A stretch of 64,000 bases of DNA from Alphaproteobacteria bacterium (GTDB lineage Bacteria; Pseudomonadota; Alphaproteobacteria; Caulobacterales; Caulobacteraceae). The notes below the pieces were generated by a model, which saw only the letters and a list, made by a program, of their open reading frames with translations, was not told the DNA's origin and did no database searches. The position numbers and the translations under genes were made by a program. Location of the stretch: positions 1 through 64,000 of the forward strand of contig JAHJME010000023.1 of NCBI GenBank assembly GCA_018821435.1, read 5' to 3'. Below, piece by piece: positions 1-8,865 of the stretch; the first letter of the stretch is position 1, and the number at the start of each line of letters is the position of its first letter.

Positions 1-2
1 GC

Positions 3-641
3 CAGCGGTTCGACGATCCCGCCGCCCACGCCGCGTTCGACGCCACCAACACCGAGCGCCGGGCGGCCGGCGCCCCGCCCGTGGCCTGGCACGCGGAGCT
101 GGCCGCGGCGGCTCGCGCCCATGCCGGGGACCTGGCCGCGCGGGCCTATGTGGAGCACCTGTCGCCGGAGGGATTCGACCCCAGCCACCGCTTCTGGCTG
201 CTGGGCCGGACCACCATCGGCTCGCCGTCCGAGAACATCGCCTATCACCGCGCGCCCGGCCCGCCGGCCAGTACGACGCAGCTGGTGGAGCGCTGGCGCG
301 AGAGCCCCGGCCACTGGCGCAACATGCTCCGCGCCAGCCACACCCACGCGGCCTATGGCGTGGTGCGCGGGCGCGACCGGGTCTGGATGGTGGGGCTCTA
401 CGCGCGGCCGGTGGCGACCCTGCCCGAGCCGCTGCCGTTCCACGCCCTAGGACCCGAGATCGCGCGGGCGTTACGCGCCGTCCCGAGCGAGCACCGGCCG
501 CGCCTGTCGGTCCCGCAGGGCAGCCGCCTGGGCAAGGTGGCAGGCGACCCGCCGGTGATGCAGCTCACCGCCATCCGCCGCGTGGACACCGGCGCGTTCG
601 ACGTGGTCGGCGGGCCGATCTTCGTGGCGGCGGATCCGTAG
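3..641 (+). CDS. CAP-superfamily (SCP/PR-1-like) protein, 5' end off window
   Basis: The reading frame is open from the first bases, so the true start lies upstream; 212 residues are visible. They follow the CAP fold: a helix with TNTERRAAGAPPVAWHAEL, then HAGDLAARAYVEHLSPEG (the His-bearing helix typical of bacterial CAP proteins), SENIAYH, and W-x-ESPGHWRNML before a closing strand with YGVV. Bacterial CAP proteins are usually exported and of unknown biochemical role. The region after the CAP fold (about the last 70 residues) is an extra tail that I do not recognise. A GTG at 81 is only an internal codon, because the CAP pattern begins before it. Family is fairly sure; function unknown. Confidence 0.8.
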   Translation, partial: QRFDDPAAHAAFDATNTERRAAGAPPVAWHAELAAAARAHAGDLAARAYVEHLSPEGFDPSHRFWLLGRTTIGSPSENIAYHRAPGPPASTTQLVERWRESPGHWRNMLRASHTHAAYGVVRGRDRVWMVGLYARPVATLPEPLPFHALGPEIARALRAVPSEHRPRLSVPQGSRLGKVAGDPPVMQLTAIRRVDTGAFDVVGGPIFVAADP

Positions 642-666
642 ATTGGCCGGTCAGCTGGAGGACGCT

Positions 667-805
667 TCAGCGCCGATAGATCTGCCACGAACCCCACGAA
701 CCACACGAACAGGCCTTGCCGCCGGCGGGGCCAGGGATCGTGAAACCCGTTCGTGGGGTTCGTGTGGTTCGTGGTCGAAATGACATCGCCTGCGGCGCGC
801 AGAGC
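667..805. repeat. Long palindromic intergenic repeat, copy 1
   Basis: A 26-bp left arm (685-710) and a 26-bp right arm (749-774) built from CCACGAAC / GTTCGTGG units are complementary with two mismatches and are separated by 38 bp. The same arms, the same 38-bp spacing and related flanks (TCAGCGCCG...AGATC on one side, ATGACA-CGCCTGCGGCGCGCAG on the other) recur at 12135-12285 in opposite orientation, so this is a dispersed repeat rather than a one-off hairpin. It fills most of the space between the CAP gene and the OYE gene. Confidence 0.85.
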
Positions 806-912
806 GGCGAACGGCCGGGCTCCCTCACAGGCCTTGCAGAAAGGCTGGTTTGCGCGACGTGGGGGAAGGCCGGTATCGCTCGCGCCGAAACCTGCTTCCA
901 GGAGCCCTAGCC

Positions 913-1986
913 TTGGCCGACCTCTTCGCCCCGATGACGATGACCCATGGCCCGGCCATGAAAAACCGCTTCATGCTGGCGCCGCTGACCAACCTGCAGA
1001 GCCATCCCGACGGGGTGCTGTCGGACGACGAGTTCAACTGGCTGACCAAGCGGGCCGAGGGCGGCTTCGGCCTGACCATGACCTGCGCGGCGCACGTGCA
1101 GGCGGTGGGCCAGGGCTTTCCCGGACAGCTGGGCGTGTTCGGCGACCAGCACCTGGAGGGCCTGACCCGCCTGGCCACGGCGATCAAGGCGGCGGGCAGC
1201 GTCTCGGCGCTGCAGATGCACCACGCGGGCAACCGTAGCCCGAAGGACCTGGTCGGCCAGTCGGTGTGCCCCTCCGACGATCCGGAGACCGGCGCGCGCG
1301 GCCTGTCGCTGGGCGAGGTGGAGCAGTTGGTGGAGGACTTCGTGGCTGCCGCGGTGCGGTCCGAGCGGGCCGGGTTCGACGGCGTCGAGATCCACGGCGC
1401 CCACGGCTACATCCTGGCCCAGTTCCTGTCGCCCAAGCTGAACCGGCGCGAGGATCGCTACGGCGGTTCGGTGGAGAACCGGGCGCGGATCATCTTCGAG
1501 ATCATCGACGGGGTGCGCGCGCGGACGAACAAGGACTTCCAGCTGGGCCTGCGCCTGTCGCCGGAGCGGTTCGACCTGAAGCTGGCGGAGATCGTCGAGG
1601 TGGCGCAGTCGGTGCTGACCGACGGCCGGATCGACTACCTCGACATGTCGCTGTGGGACGCCTTCAAGGAGCCGGTCGAGGAGGAGTTCAAGGGCAAGAG
1701 CCTGATGAGTTATTTCACGGAGCTGAAGCGGGGCGATGTGCGGCTGGGCGTGGCGGGCAAGATCACCACGCCGGCGCTGGCGTCGCAGTTGCTGGACGAC
1801 GGGGCGGACTATGTCCTGATCGGGCGCGCGGCGATCCTGCACCACGACTTCCCAAAGCTGGCCCGCGACGCGGCGTTCACGCCGATCGCCCTACCGGTGC
1901 CGGCCGCGCACCTGGTCAAGGAGGGACTGGGCCCCGCGTTCGTGACCTATATGTCCACCTGGCCCGGCTTCGTCGAGGCGGCCTGA
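913..1986 (+). CDS. NADH:flavin oxidoreductase, Old Yellow Enzyme family
   Basis: FMN-dependent ene-reductase/dehydrogenase family; the substrate cannot be told. The N-terminus LFAPMTMTHGPAMKNRF followed by MLAPLTN is the classic OYE opening. The TIM barrel then shows LQMHHAGN, EIHGAHGYILAQFLSP, NRREDRYGGSVENRARI, and a C-terminal phosphate-binding strand DYVLIGRAAI. HGAHGYILAQFLSP carries the usual active-site His of the YqjM/NADH-oxidase branch. I chose TTG at 913 because AGGAG lies at 900-904 with 8-nt spacing and because family proteins start at this point; the frame stays open upstream to 850 without matching the family. About 357 residues, usual for single-domain members. The 3' end overlaps a small minus-strand ORF. 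Confidence 0.88.
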   Translation: MADLFAPMTMTHGPAMKNRFMLAPLTNLQSHPDGVLSDDEFNWLTKRAEGGFGLTMTCAAHVQAVGQGFPGQLGVFGDQHLEGLTRLATAIKAAGSVSALQMHHAGNRSPKDLVGQSVCPSDDPETGARGLSLGEVEQLVEDFVAAAVRSERAGFDGVEIHGAHGYILAQFLSPKLNRREDRYGGSVENRARIIFEIIDGVRARTNKDFQLGLRLSPERFDLKLAEIVEVAQSVLTDGRIDYLDMSLWDAFKEPVEEEFKGKSLMSYFTELKRGDVRLGVAGKITTPALASQLLDDGADYVLIGRAAILHHDFPKLARDAAFTPIALPVPAAHLVKEGLGPAFVTYMSTWPGFVEAA

Positions 1987-2094
1987 GGCCCGGCGGTCCT
2001 GCAGGGCGTTCCAGAGGGTCAGGCCGACCACGACGGCGGCATAGACCCCGAACGCGCCCAGCAGCACCCCGGCGTTCAGTTCCAGCGGACCCAT
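1891..2094 (-). CDS. Small single-span membrane protein, hypothetical
   Basis: A 67-residue frame starting at an ATG preceded by AAGGGAGA with 6-nt spacing, a good ribosome site. Residues about 8-30 (AGVLLGAFGVYAAVVVGLT) form one convincing hydrophobic helix followed by a polar, basic tail, so it would be a small inner-membrane protein. The last third lies antisense to the end of the OYE gene and is low in character. It sits 80 bp downstream of glcF on the same strand and could be the tail of that operon. No family recognised. The start signal and helix argue for it; the antisense overlap argues for caution. Confidence 0.5.
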   Translation of the reverse strand: MGPLELNAGVLLGAFGVYAAVVVGLTLWNALQDRRASGRLDEAGPGGHIGHERGAQSLLDQVRGRHR

Positions 2095-2173
2095 GGTTCG
2101 TCTCCCTTAGCCTGGAGCTGAACCTGGACCTTCGCCGCGGTGGCAGAAATTCCGTACGGCTACCTTCGTAGAA

Positions 2174-3430
2174 CTACCTAGGGTGATGAAGCGCGGCCGG
2201 TTTCGGCCCGCCGGTGGCCCAGTCCAGCAGCTCCGCCGGGTGGACGACGGGGGCGTCCAGCACAGAGGCGAGCTGGGCCATGCAGCCGACATTTCCCGCC
2301 GCCACCACCGCCGCGCCGGCGGCGTTGACGTTGGCCGCCTTGCGGTCGCGCAACCTGGTGGCGAGCTCCGGTTGCAGGATGTTGTAGACCCCGGCCGAGC
2401 CGCAGCAGAGGTGGCCCTCGGCGATCGTGCGCACCTCGAACCCGGCCTCAGCCAACAGGCGCGGCGGGGCGGCCTTGATCTGCTGGCCGTGCTGCAGCGA
2501 GCAGGCCGCGTGGTAGGCGACGCTGAGCGGCGGGGTCTTCACCGTCGGCGGCAGGCCGACCTCGGCGATGAATTCGAGGATGTCGCGGGCGGGGACGCTC
2601 TCACCGACCAGCCGGCGATAGCTCTTCAGCATGGTCCCGCAGCCGGCCGCCGTGGTGACGATGGCGTCGACCGGCCCGGCGCGCGCCCAGGCGGCGAGGT
2701 TGGTCCGGGCCATGGCCTTGGCCTCGTCCGCGCGGCCCAGGTGTTCGGAGAGCGCGCCACAGCAGCCTTCGCCTTGCGCCAGCACGACCTCGTAGCCGGC
2801 GCGGGTCATCAGGCCGATGGCGGCCGCGCGGACCTGAGGGGCCATCGCCGGCTCCACGCAGCCTTGGAGGAGGATGACGCGGCCCCGGGGCTTGCCGCCG
2901 GGCGTGCGCGTGGGGGTGGCCTGGATGCGCGGCGACGGCGGCGGGACGAGGCGCAGCAGGGCGGCCAGCGGCGTGAGCTTGAGCCGCAGCATCAGCGGCT
3001 CTAGCGGTCGCGCCAGACGGCCCAGGGTCAACGCCGCCGCCAACCGCTTCGGCCGGGTCAGGATCGCCGGGATCAGCATCCGCAGCAGCCGCTCGGGCCA
3101 GGGCCGGACGTGGTGGGTCTCGATGTGGGCGCGGGCGTGGTCGATGAGCTGGGCGTAGTCCACGCCCGACGGACAGGTTGTGGTGCAGGCCAGGCACGAC
3201 AGGCAGCGGTCGATATGGGTGACGGTGCTGGGCGCGGGCGGGCCGCCGGCCTCCAGCATTTCGCGGATCAGCTCGATGCGGCCGCGCGGGCTGTCGCGCT
3301 CGTCGCCCAGCAGGACGTAGGTCGGGCAGGTGGCGGTGCAGAAGCCGCAGTGGACGCACTTGCGGATCGCGCCGGCGCTGGCGGCCATCTCCGGATCGGC
3401 GAGCTGGTCGGCGGTGAAGCTGGTCCTCAT
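2174..3430 (-). CDS. glcF: Glycolate oxidase iron-sulfur subunit GlcF
   Basis: 418 residues. It carries electrons from the flavin subunits of glycolate dehydrogenase to the quinone pool. Two 4Fe-4S ferredoxin motifs are visible near the N-terminus: CVHCGFCTATCP and CLSCLACTTTCP. Two CCG-type cysteine-rich domains follow, with GEGCCGALSEH and GHLCCGSAGVYN. Its ATG overlaps the TGA of glcE (ATGA), so the two are translationally coupled. Order glcD-glcE-glcF matches the standard operon. A regulator (GlcC) and malate synthase G are not in the window. Confidence 0.95.
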   Translation of the reverse strand: MRTSFTADQLADPEMAASAGAIRKCVHCGFCTATCPTYVLLGDERDSPRGRIELIREMLEAGGPPAPSTVTHIDRCLSCLACTTTCPSGVDYAQLIDHARAHIETHHVRPWPERLLRMLIPAILTRPKRLAAALTLGRLARPLEPLMLRLKLTPLAALLRLVPPPSPRIQATPTRTPGGKPRGRVILLQGCVEPAMAPQVRAAAIGLMTRAGYEVVLAQGEGCCGALSEHLGRADEAKAMARTNLAAWARAGPVDAIVTTAAGCGTMLKSYRRLVGESVPARDILEFIAEVGLPPTVKTPPLSVAYHAACSLQHGQQIKAAPPRLLAEAGFEVRTIAEGHLCCGSAGVYNILQPELATRLRDRKAANVNAAGAAVVAAGNVGCMAQLASVLDAPVVHPAELLDWATGGPKPAALHHPR

Positions 3431-4599
3431 GCGCCGCCGTCCATGCGGCCGGGGTTGAGCACGCCCAGCGGGTCGAAGGCGGCCTTCACCCGGTCCTGCA
3501 GCGCGCCCAGCGGACCCTCGCGCCCGCCGAACGCGGGGGCGCCGCGCAGGCACAGAGCGTGGCCGCCCAGGTCGCGCGTCACGGCCCGCACCTTCTCCTC
3601 CGGCTCGTCCGTCAGCAGCCAGGCCAGGCCGCCGGCCCAGTCGTAGATCGCGTCGCCCGGCAATCCGTGCGGCCCGCGCCAACCGACGGCCGGCGGCAGC
3701 GACAACCGCCACAGGGGCCGGGGGTCGCCGGCGAACGCCTCGACCTCGCGGACCTGGCTCCAGAAATCCCGGGAGTGGTCGCGGTCCACGGCGTCGATGC
3801 GACCATAGCCCTTCAGCGCGAGCGCCAGCGCGTCGACCCGCGCCGCCACCGAGGCCTCGAACCCCTCCAGCCGCAGGGCGGTGACCGCCATCTCGGCCTT
3901 CAGCGGCCGGGCGTGGGCGGCGAACGCCGGCAGATGCGCGGCAGCGGACACCTCGAACGGCCCGTTCATGGCGAGGCCCATGGCCTCGGCGGCGCGGACG
4001 TCGGGCAGGCCGAACAGCATCAGCGTGGTCTCGGTGCGCGGCGCCGGCACCACCTTGATCGTCACCTCGGTGAGGATCGCCAGCGTGCCCCACGACCCGG
4101 CCATCAGCTTCATCAGGTCGTAGCCGGTGACGTTCTTCACCACCTTGCCACCGGCCTTGAACACCTCGCCCCGGCCCGACACCGCCTCGAAGCCCAGGAA
4201 GTGATCGCGCGCGGCGCCGGCCCGGATGCGCCGGGGACCAGACAGGTTGGCGGCCAGCACCCCGCCCAGGGTCGGCTCGCCCCGCGCGCCGAGCAGCCGG
4301 GTCCAACGGGGCGGTTCGAACGCCAGCATCTGGCCGCGCGCCGCGACCAGCGCCTCGATGTCGGCCAGCCGCACGCCGGGCTGAACCGTCAGCACCAGTT
4401 CGTCGGGGGCGTAGTCGACGATGCGGTCCAGCCGCTGGGTCGAGAGCACCAGGTCGACGGGGTCCATGCCGCCGATCCCGCGTTTCGTGCCGCCGCCGAT
4501 CACCTCGATGTGGCGCGCCTTGGCGCCCGCCTCGGCGACGAGCGCGCGGACCTCCTCGGGCGTCGTGGGCTTCAGGATCTTGAGGGCGGTGTCCAGCAT
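3427..4599 (-). CDS. glcE: Glycolate oxidase FAD-binding subunit GlcE
   Basis: 390 residues, a shortened paralogue of GlcD with the FAD_binding_4 (PCMH) fold: IEVIGGGTKRGIGG near residue 30, LSGPRRIRAGAARDHFLG, and KNVTGYDLMKLMAGSWGTLA, the GlcE signature. The C-terminus ends with FDPLGVLNPGRM, like GlcD and D-lactate dehydrogenases. The ATG overlaps the glcD stop as TGATG and its own stop overlaps glcF as ATGA, so all three subunits are coupled. With GlcD and GlcF it forms the membrane-associated enzyme that oxidises glycolate to glyoxylate. Confidence 0.94.
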   Translation of the reverse strand: MLDTALKILKPTTPEEVRALVAEAGAKARHIEVIGGGTKRGIGGMDPVDLVLSTQRLDRIVDYAPDELVLTVQPGVRLADIEALVAARGQMLAFEPPRWTRLLGARGEPTLGGVLAANLSGPRRIRAGAARDHFLGFEAVSGRGEVFKAGGKVVKNVTGYDLMKLMAGSWGTLAILTEVTIKVVPAPRTETTLMLFGLPDVRAAEAMGLAMNGPFEVSAAAHLPAFAAHARPLKAEMAVTALRLEGFEASVAARVDALALALKGYGRIDAVDRDHSRDFWSQVREVEAFAGDPRPLWRLSLPPAVGWRGPHGLPGDAIYDWAGGLAWLLTDEPEEKVRAVTRDLGGHALCLRGAPAFGGREGPLGALQDRVKAAFDPLGVLNPGRMDGGA

Positions 4600-6086
4600 C
4601 AGAACCGGGGCAGTTCGGGGAAGGCGACCTTGCCGCGATGCACATGCACGCGGCCAAGTTCGGCGCAGCGGTGGAGCACCGGGAACACCTTGCCCGGATT
4701 GAGCAACAGGCCGGGGTCGAAGGCGCACTTCACCCGCTGCTGGCAGGCGAGATCCGTCTCGTCGAACATCTCGCTCATCAGGTCGCGCTTCTCGACGCCC
4801 ACGCCGTGCTCGCCGGTCAGGACGCCGCCGACCGCCACGCACAGCTTGAGGATGTCGGCGCCGAACGCCTCGGCCTTCTCCAACTGCCCGGGGATGTCGG
4901 CGTCGTAGAGGATCAGCGGGTGCAGGTTGCCGTCCCCGGCGTGGAAGACGTTGGCCACGCCCAGGCCGTATTCGACGCTGAGCTCGGTGATCCGGGCCAA
5001 CACCTGGGGCAGCCGCCCGCGCGGGATGGTGCCGTCCATGCAGAAGTAGTCCGGCGCGATCCGGCCCACGGCGGGGAACGCGGCCTTGCGCCCGGCCCAG
5101 AACGCCAGCCGCTCGGCCTCGCTCTCGGAGGTCTTGACGAAGTTCGCGCCGCGCTCGGCGGCCAGCACGCGGACGTGGCCGACCAGCTCGGCGCACTCGG
5201 CCTCCGGGCCGTCCAGCTCGACGATCAGCAGGGCGGCGGCGTCCACGGGATAGCCGACGCCCACGAAGGCCTCGGCCGCGCGGATCGCCGGATTGTCCAT
5301 CATCTCCAGCCCGGCCGGGATGACGCCGGCGGCGATGATGTCGCCCACGGTGGCGGCTGCGCCCTCGACGGTCGCGAACCCCAGCAGCAGCGCCTTGGCG
5401 GTCTCGGGCTTGGGCAGGATGCGGACGGTGACTTCGGTCACCACGCCAAGCAGACCTTCCGAGCCGGTGACCAGGCCCAGCAGGTCGTAGCCCTCGGCGT
5501 CCATCGCCTTGCCGCCCAGCCGCACGACCTCGCCGTTTATCAGCACCAGTTCGCAGCCGAGCAAGTTGTTGGTGGTCAGGCCGTACTTCAGGCAGTGCAC
5601 CCCGCCGGAGTTCTCGGCGACATTGCCGCCGATGGTGCAGGCGATCTGGCTGGACGGATCTGGGGCGTAGTAGAACCCCTCCGCCTCGACGGCGGCGGTG
5701 ACGCCCAGGTTGGTCACGCCCGGCTGCACCACGGCGCAGCGATTGGCGTAGTCGACCTCCAGCACCCGGTTGAACTTGGACAGACCCAGCACGACCCCAT
5801 CGGCCAGCGGCAGCGCGCCGCCGGACAACGACGTGCCGGCGCCGCGCGGCACGACCTTGACGCCATTGGCCTGGCACCAGTGCAGGATCTCGGAGACCTG
5901 CTGCGTCGTCTCGGGCAGCACGACGGCGATGGGCGTCTGGCGATAGGCGGAGAGGCCGTCGCTTTCGAATGGCACCAGGCCCGCCGGTTCCGACACCACG
6001 CCCTCGCCCGGCACGATCCGCTTCAGCGCCCGCACGATCTCGGCCTTACGGGCGATCAGCGCGGCGTCCGGCACGGGCATCTTCAT
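4599..6086 (-). CDS. glcD: Glycolate oxidase subunit GlcD (FAD-linked)
   Basis: 495 residues, catalytic flavoprotein of glycolate dehydrogenase. The PCMH FAD domain shows VVPRGAGTSLSGGALP, APDPSSQIACTIGGNVAENSGG and GSEGLLGVVTEVTVR. The C-terminal FAD-oxidase cap has VFHAGDGNLHP, GVLTGEHGVGVEKR and the closing FDPGLLLNPGKVFP. First gene of glcDEF. No Shine-Dalgarno is visible: the 12 bases before the ATG are pyrimidine-rich (CCTTCCCCC), and a second ATG follows two codons later, so translation could be leaderless. Some relatives act on D-lactate, but the glcE/glcF partners favour glycolate. Confidence 0.94.
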   Translation of the reverse strand: MKMPVPDAALIARKAEIVRALKRIVPGEGVVSEPAGLVPFESDGLSAYRQTPIAVVLPETTQQVSEILHWCQANGVKVVPRGAGTSLSGGALPLADGVVLGLSKFNRVLEVDYANRCAVVQPGVTNLGVTAAVEAEGFYYAPDPSSQIACTIGGNVAENSGGVHCLKYGLTTNNLLGCELVLINGEVVRLGGKAMDAEGYDLLGLVTGSEGLLGVVTEVTVRILPKPETAKALLLGFATVEGAAATVGDIIAAGVIPAGLEMMDNPAIRAAEAFVGVGYPVDAAALLIVELDGPEAECAELVGHVRVLAAERGANFVKTSESEAERLAFWAGRKAAFPAVGRIAPDYFCMDGTIPRGRLPQVLARITELSVEYGLGVANVFHAGDGNLHPLILYDADIPGQLEKAEAFGADILKLCVAVGGVLTGEHGVGVEKRDLMSEMFDETDLACQQRVKCAFDPGLLLNPGKVFPVLHRCAELGRVHVHRGKVAFPELPRF

Positions 6087-6142
6087 GGGGGGAAGGTTAG
6101 GCGGAGACTCGCTGCTTCGCCATCCCGCGCTATGAAGGCGGA

Positions 6143-6730
6143 ATGGAACCTGTCGAAATCCGTACGGCCGGAGAGGCCGACCGCCAGGCGATCGGCGACA
6201 CGCTGCTGCTGTCGTTCAGCGCCGACCCCTGTGTCCGCTACATCTTCGCCAAGCCCAGCGACTTCACGGCCGGCTGGCCGCGGTTCGTGATGGCCATGGG
6301 CGGGGGCGGACTGGACCACGGCGCGGCCTTCGTCACCGACGATGGCGCGGCGGCGTCGCTGTGGCTGCCGCCCGGTATCGAACCGGACCTGGAGACCATG
6401 TTCGGAATCCTGGGTGAGGTCGTCACACCGGAGAAGGGCGCGGTGCTGGCGCAGGTCGGCGAGCAGATCCGCAGCCATCACCCCGACGAGCCGCACTGGT
6501 ACCTGGCGGCGGTGGGCGTCGATCCCGCGCGGCAGGGCGAAGGCCTGGGCTCGGCGATGATCAAGGAAGGCCTGCGCCTCTGCGACGCCCAGGGCCTGCC
6601 GGCTTATCTGGAGAGCAGCAATCCCCGGAACATCCCGCTGTACGAACGCCACGGCTTCGAGGTCATCGGCCTGGTGCAGCCCGACGATTATCCGCCGCTC
6701 TATCCGATGTTGCGCGCGGCGCGGGGCTAG
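6143..6730 (+). CDS. GNAT-family N-acetyltransferase
   Basis: 195 residues. Acetyl-CoA-binding motif A is clear: VGVDPARQGEGLGSAMI (Q-x-x-G-x-G), followed by the motif B region YLESSNPRNIPLYERHGFEVIG. The middle (AASLWLPPG) matches the branch whose members modify small molecules or amino acids; the target cannot be told. It diverges from glcD across 56 bp and ends 20 bp before a strong hairpin. Confidence 0.85.
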   Translation: MEPVEIRTAGEADRQAIGDTLLLSFSADPCVRYIFAKPSDFTAGWPRFVMAMGGGGLDHGAAFVTDDGAAASLWLPPGIEPDLETMFGILGEVVTPEKGAVLAQVGEQIRSHHPDEPHWYLAAVGVDPARQGEGLGSAMIKEGLRLCDAQGLPAYLESSNPRNIPLYERHGFEVIGLVQPDDYPPLYPMLRAARG

Positions 6731-6750
6731 GTTCCCGTCTCCATTCCATC

Positions 6751-6784
6751 TCCGCTCATCCCGGCGAAGGCCGGGATGAGCGGA
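6751..6784. terminator. Bidirectional stem-loop between convergent genes
   Basis: A perfect 15-bp stem with a GAAG tetraloop (TCCGCTCATCCCGGC and its complement) lies between the end of the GNAT gene and the end of the enoyl-CoA hydratase gene, which are convergent. There is no long T-run on either side. The core CATCCCGGCGAAGGCCGGGATG is common between genes in alphaproteobacteria and may act as terminator or mRNA 3'-end stabiliser for both transcripts. Confidence 0.65.
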
Positions 6785-6802
6785 GGTGATTGCGATCCCA
6801 GG

Positions 6803-7585
6803 TCACTTTCCCTCGAACTTGGGGATGCGCTTTTCGTTGAAGCTGGCGACGCCTTCGCGGCGGTCGGCGGTGGTGAAGAGGTGGTTGTAGACGGTGAGTT
6901 CCAGGTCCATGGCGCGGGGCAGGTCCAGGTCCTGGCCGCCGTGGACGACGCGCTTCAGGCCGCGCACCGACAGCGGCGCGCGGCTGGAGATCTGGGCGGC
7001 CACGGCCAGCACTGTGTCCATCAGCGTCTCCGGCGGCGCGACGCCGTTGACGACGCCGTACTCCAGCGCCTGGGCGGCCGTGAACGGGGCGGCGGTGGTG
7101 AGCAGTTCCAGCGCGCGGCGCGGGCCGACGGCGCGGGTCAGCAGTTGGGTCCCGCCTAGGCCCGGAATGATGCCCAGCCCCGCTTCGGGCAGGCCGAAGC
7201 GGGCGCCCTCGGCGGCGTAGGCGAAGTCGCAGGCCAGGGCCATCTCGCAGCCGCCGCCCATGGCCGCGCCCTGGACCGCGGCGATCACCGGGACCGGGCA
7301 GGACAGCTGGGCGCGGATCATCGCCTCGAACAGCCGGTGCTGCTCGGCCCAGGCGTCGTCGGTCATGCCGTTGCGTTCCTTGAGGTCGGCGCCGGCCTGG
7401 AAGTGCTTGCCCTCGCCCCGCAGGATCACCGCGCGCAGCGCCTCGTCGGCCCGCAGCTTGGACCACACCTCCAGGAGCTCGCGGCCCATCTGGGTGGAGA
7501 GCGCGTTGGCGGCGTCGGGACGGTTGAAGGCGATGACGGTGACGCCCGGCGCGGCCTCGTCGACCTTGATCGTTTCGTAGGCCAT
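6803..7585 (-). CDS. Enoyl-CoA hydratase/isomerase family protein (possible methylglutaconyl-CoA hydratase)
   Basis: 260 residues, crotonase fold. [12 protein letters not shown] supplies the first oxyanion-hole strand, [20 protein letters not shown] the second, and [21 protein letters not shown] carries the second catalytic Glu position. Its ATG overlaps the stop of the acyl-CoA dehydrogenase (TGATG), so it is the second gene of that operon. Near methylcrotonyl-CoA carboxylase it may be the hydratase acting on 3-methylglutaconyl-CoA, but crotonase specificity cannot be read from these motifs, and no HMG-CoA lyase is present here. Confidence 0.88.
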   Translation of the reverse strand: MAYETIKVDEAAPGVTVIAFNRPDAANALSTQMGRELLEVWSKLRADEALRAVILRGEGKHFQAGADLKERNGMTDDAWAEQHRLFEAMIRAQLSCPVPVIAAVQGAAMGGGCEMALACDFAYAAEGARFGLPEAGLGIIPGLGGTQLLTRAVGPRRALELLTTAAPFTAAQALEYGVVNGVAPPETLMDTVLAVAAQISSRAPLSVRGLKRVVHGGQDLDLPRAMDLELTVYNHLFTTADRREGVASFNEKRIPKFEGK

Positions 7586-8736
7586 CAGAAGCTCTTCGGT
7601 TGACCCAGGACGTGGGTCGCCACGTGGCTGAGGATCAGGTTCGTGGAGATCGGGGCCACCTGGTAGAGGCGCGTCTCGCGGAACTTGCGTTCGATGTCGT
7701 ATTCCTCGGCGAAGCCGAAGCCGCCGTGGGTCTGCAGCGCCATGTCGGCGGCGAACCAAGAGGCCTCGGACGCCACCAGCTTGGCCATGTTGGCCTCGGT
7801 CCCGCAGGGCTCTCCGGCCTCGAACATCGCCGCGGCCTTGTCGACCATGAGGCTGGCCGAGGTCATCTGGACGTAGGCGCGGGCGAGCGGGAACTGGACG
7901 CCCTGGTTCTCGCCGATCGGCCGTCCGAACACGACGCGGTCCTTGGCGTACTGGCTGGCGCGGTCGATGAAGAACCGGGCGTCGCCGATGCACTCGGACG
8001 CGATCAGGATCCGCTCGGCGTTCATGCCGTCCAGGATGTATTTGAAGCCCTTGCCTTCCTCGCCGACCAGGTTGGTCGCAGGCACTTCCAGATCTTCAAA
8101 CAGCAGTTCGGTGGTGGCGTGGTTCAGCATGGTGCGGACGGGCGTGATGGTCAGGCCGTTCCCGACAGCCTCGCGCATGTCGACCAGCAGCACGCTCATG
8201 CCGGCCGAGGTCTTGGCCTCGTCGCGCGGGCTGGTGCGGCACAGCAGGACCATCAGGTCGGAGTGCTCGGCGCGGCTGATCCACAGCTTGCGGCCGTTCA
8301 CGACATACTTGTCGCCGACCTTCTTGGCGAAGGTGGTGATGCGGGTGGTGTCGGTGCCGGCGTCCGGCTCGGTGACCCCGAAGGCCTGGAGGCGGAGCTC
8401 GCCGCTGGCGACCTTGGGCAGGTAGGCTTCCTTCTGCGCCGTGGTCCCGTGCCGGAGCACCGTGCCCATGGTGTACATCTGGGCGTGGCAGGCGCCGCCG
8501 TTGCAGCCGCTGCGATGGATCTCCTCCAGCACCGCCGTGGCGGCGGCGAGGCCGAGGCCCGAGCCACCGTATTCCTCGGGGATCAGCACCGACAGGAACC
8601 CGGCCTCCGTCAGCGCCTGGACGAACGCCGTCGGATAGGCCCGCTCACGGTCCAGTTCGCGCCAATAGGCGCCGGGGAAGCGGGCGCAGAGCTTGCGCAC
8701 GGCCTCGCGGATCTCGGGGAAAGTCTCGCTGGTCAC
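7585..8736 (-). CDS. Acyl-CoA dehydrogenase
   Basis: 383 residues with the three ACAD domains: N-terminal helices with [14 protein letters not shown], the beta domain with [15 protein letters not shown] and [11 protein letters not shown], and the C-terminal bundle with [22 protein letters not shown]. The usual C-terminal catalytic Glu of short- and medium-chain enzymes (EGT motif) is replaced by QVAPIST. A Glu in [12 protein letters not shown] (around residue 240) sits where isovaleryl-CoA-type and long-chain enzymes carry their base, so a branched-chain substrate is plausible. It is divergent from the acyl-CoA ligase and coupled to the hydratase. Confidence 0.9.
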   Translation of the reverse strand: MTSETFPEIREAVRKLCARFPGAYWRELDRERAYPTAFVQALTEAGFLSVLIPEEYGGSGLGLAAATAVLEEIHRSGCNGGACHAQMYTMGTVLRHGTTAQKEAYLPKVASGELRLQAFGVTEPDAGTDTTRITTFAKKVGDKYVVNGRKLWISRAEHSDLMVLLCRTSPRDEAKTSAGMSVLLVDMREAVGNGLTITPVRTMLNHATTELLFEDLEVPATNLVGEEGKGFKYILDGMNAERILIASECIGDARFFIDRASQYAKDRVVFGRPIGENQGVQFPLARAYVQMTSASLMVDKAAAMFEAGEPCGTEANMAKLVASEASWFAADMALQTHGGFGFAEEYDIERKFRETRLYQVAPISTNLILSHVATHVLGQPKSF

Positions 8737-8865
8737 GAGCGCCTCTGTGCCACGGGAACCCTGGGTCAGCCTAGCGGCCGATCACGCGTCCATCGATCGT
8801 CGGCGAAAGCGGATGACACGTCGAGCGCCGGCCCCCACCATGGGAAAAAGCACGGGAGGAGGACG

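Noticed and set aside
716-910. Small open frame between the CAP gene and the OYE gene.
   Set aside because: It runs through the palindromic repeat, lacks a ribosome site and has no protein-like features.
7600-8865. Upstream extension of the acyl-CoA ligase frame.
   Set aside because: Antisense to the acyl-CoA dehydrogenase; a strong ribosome site marks the ATG at 8866.
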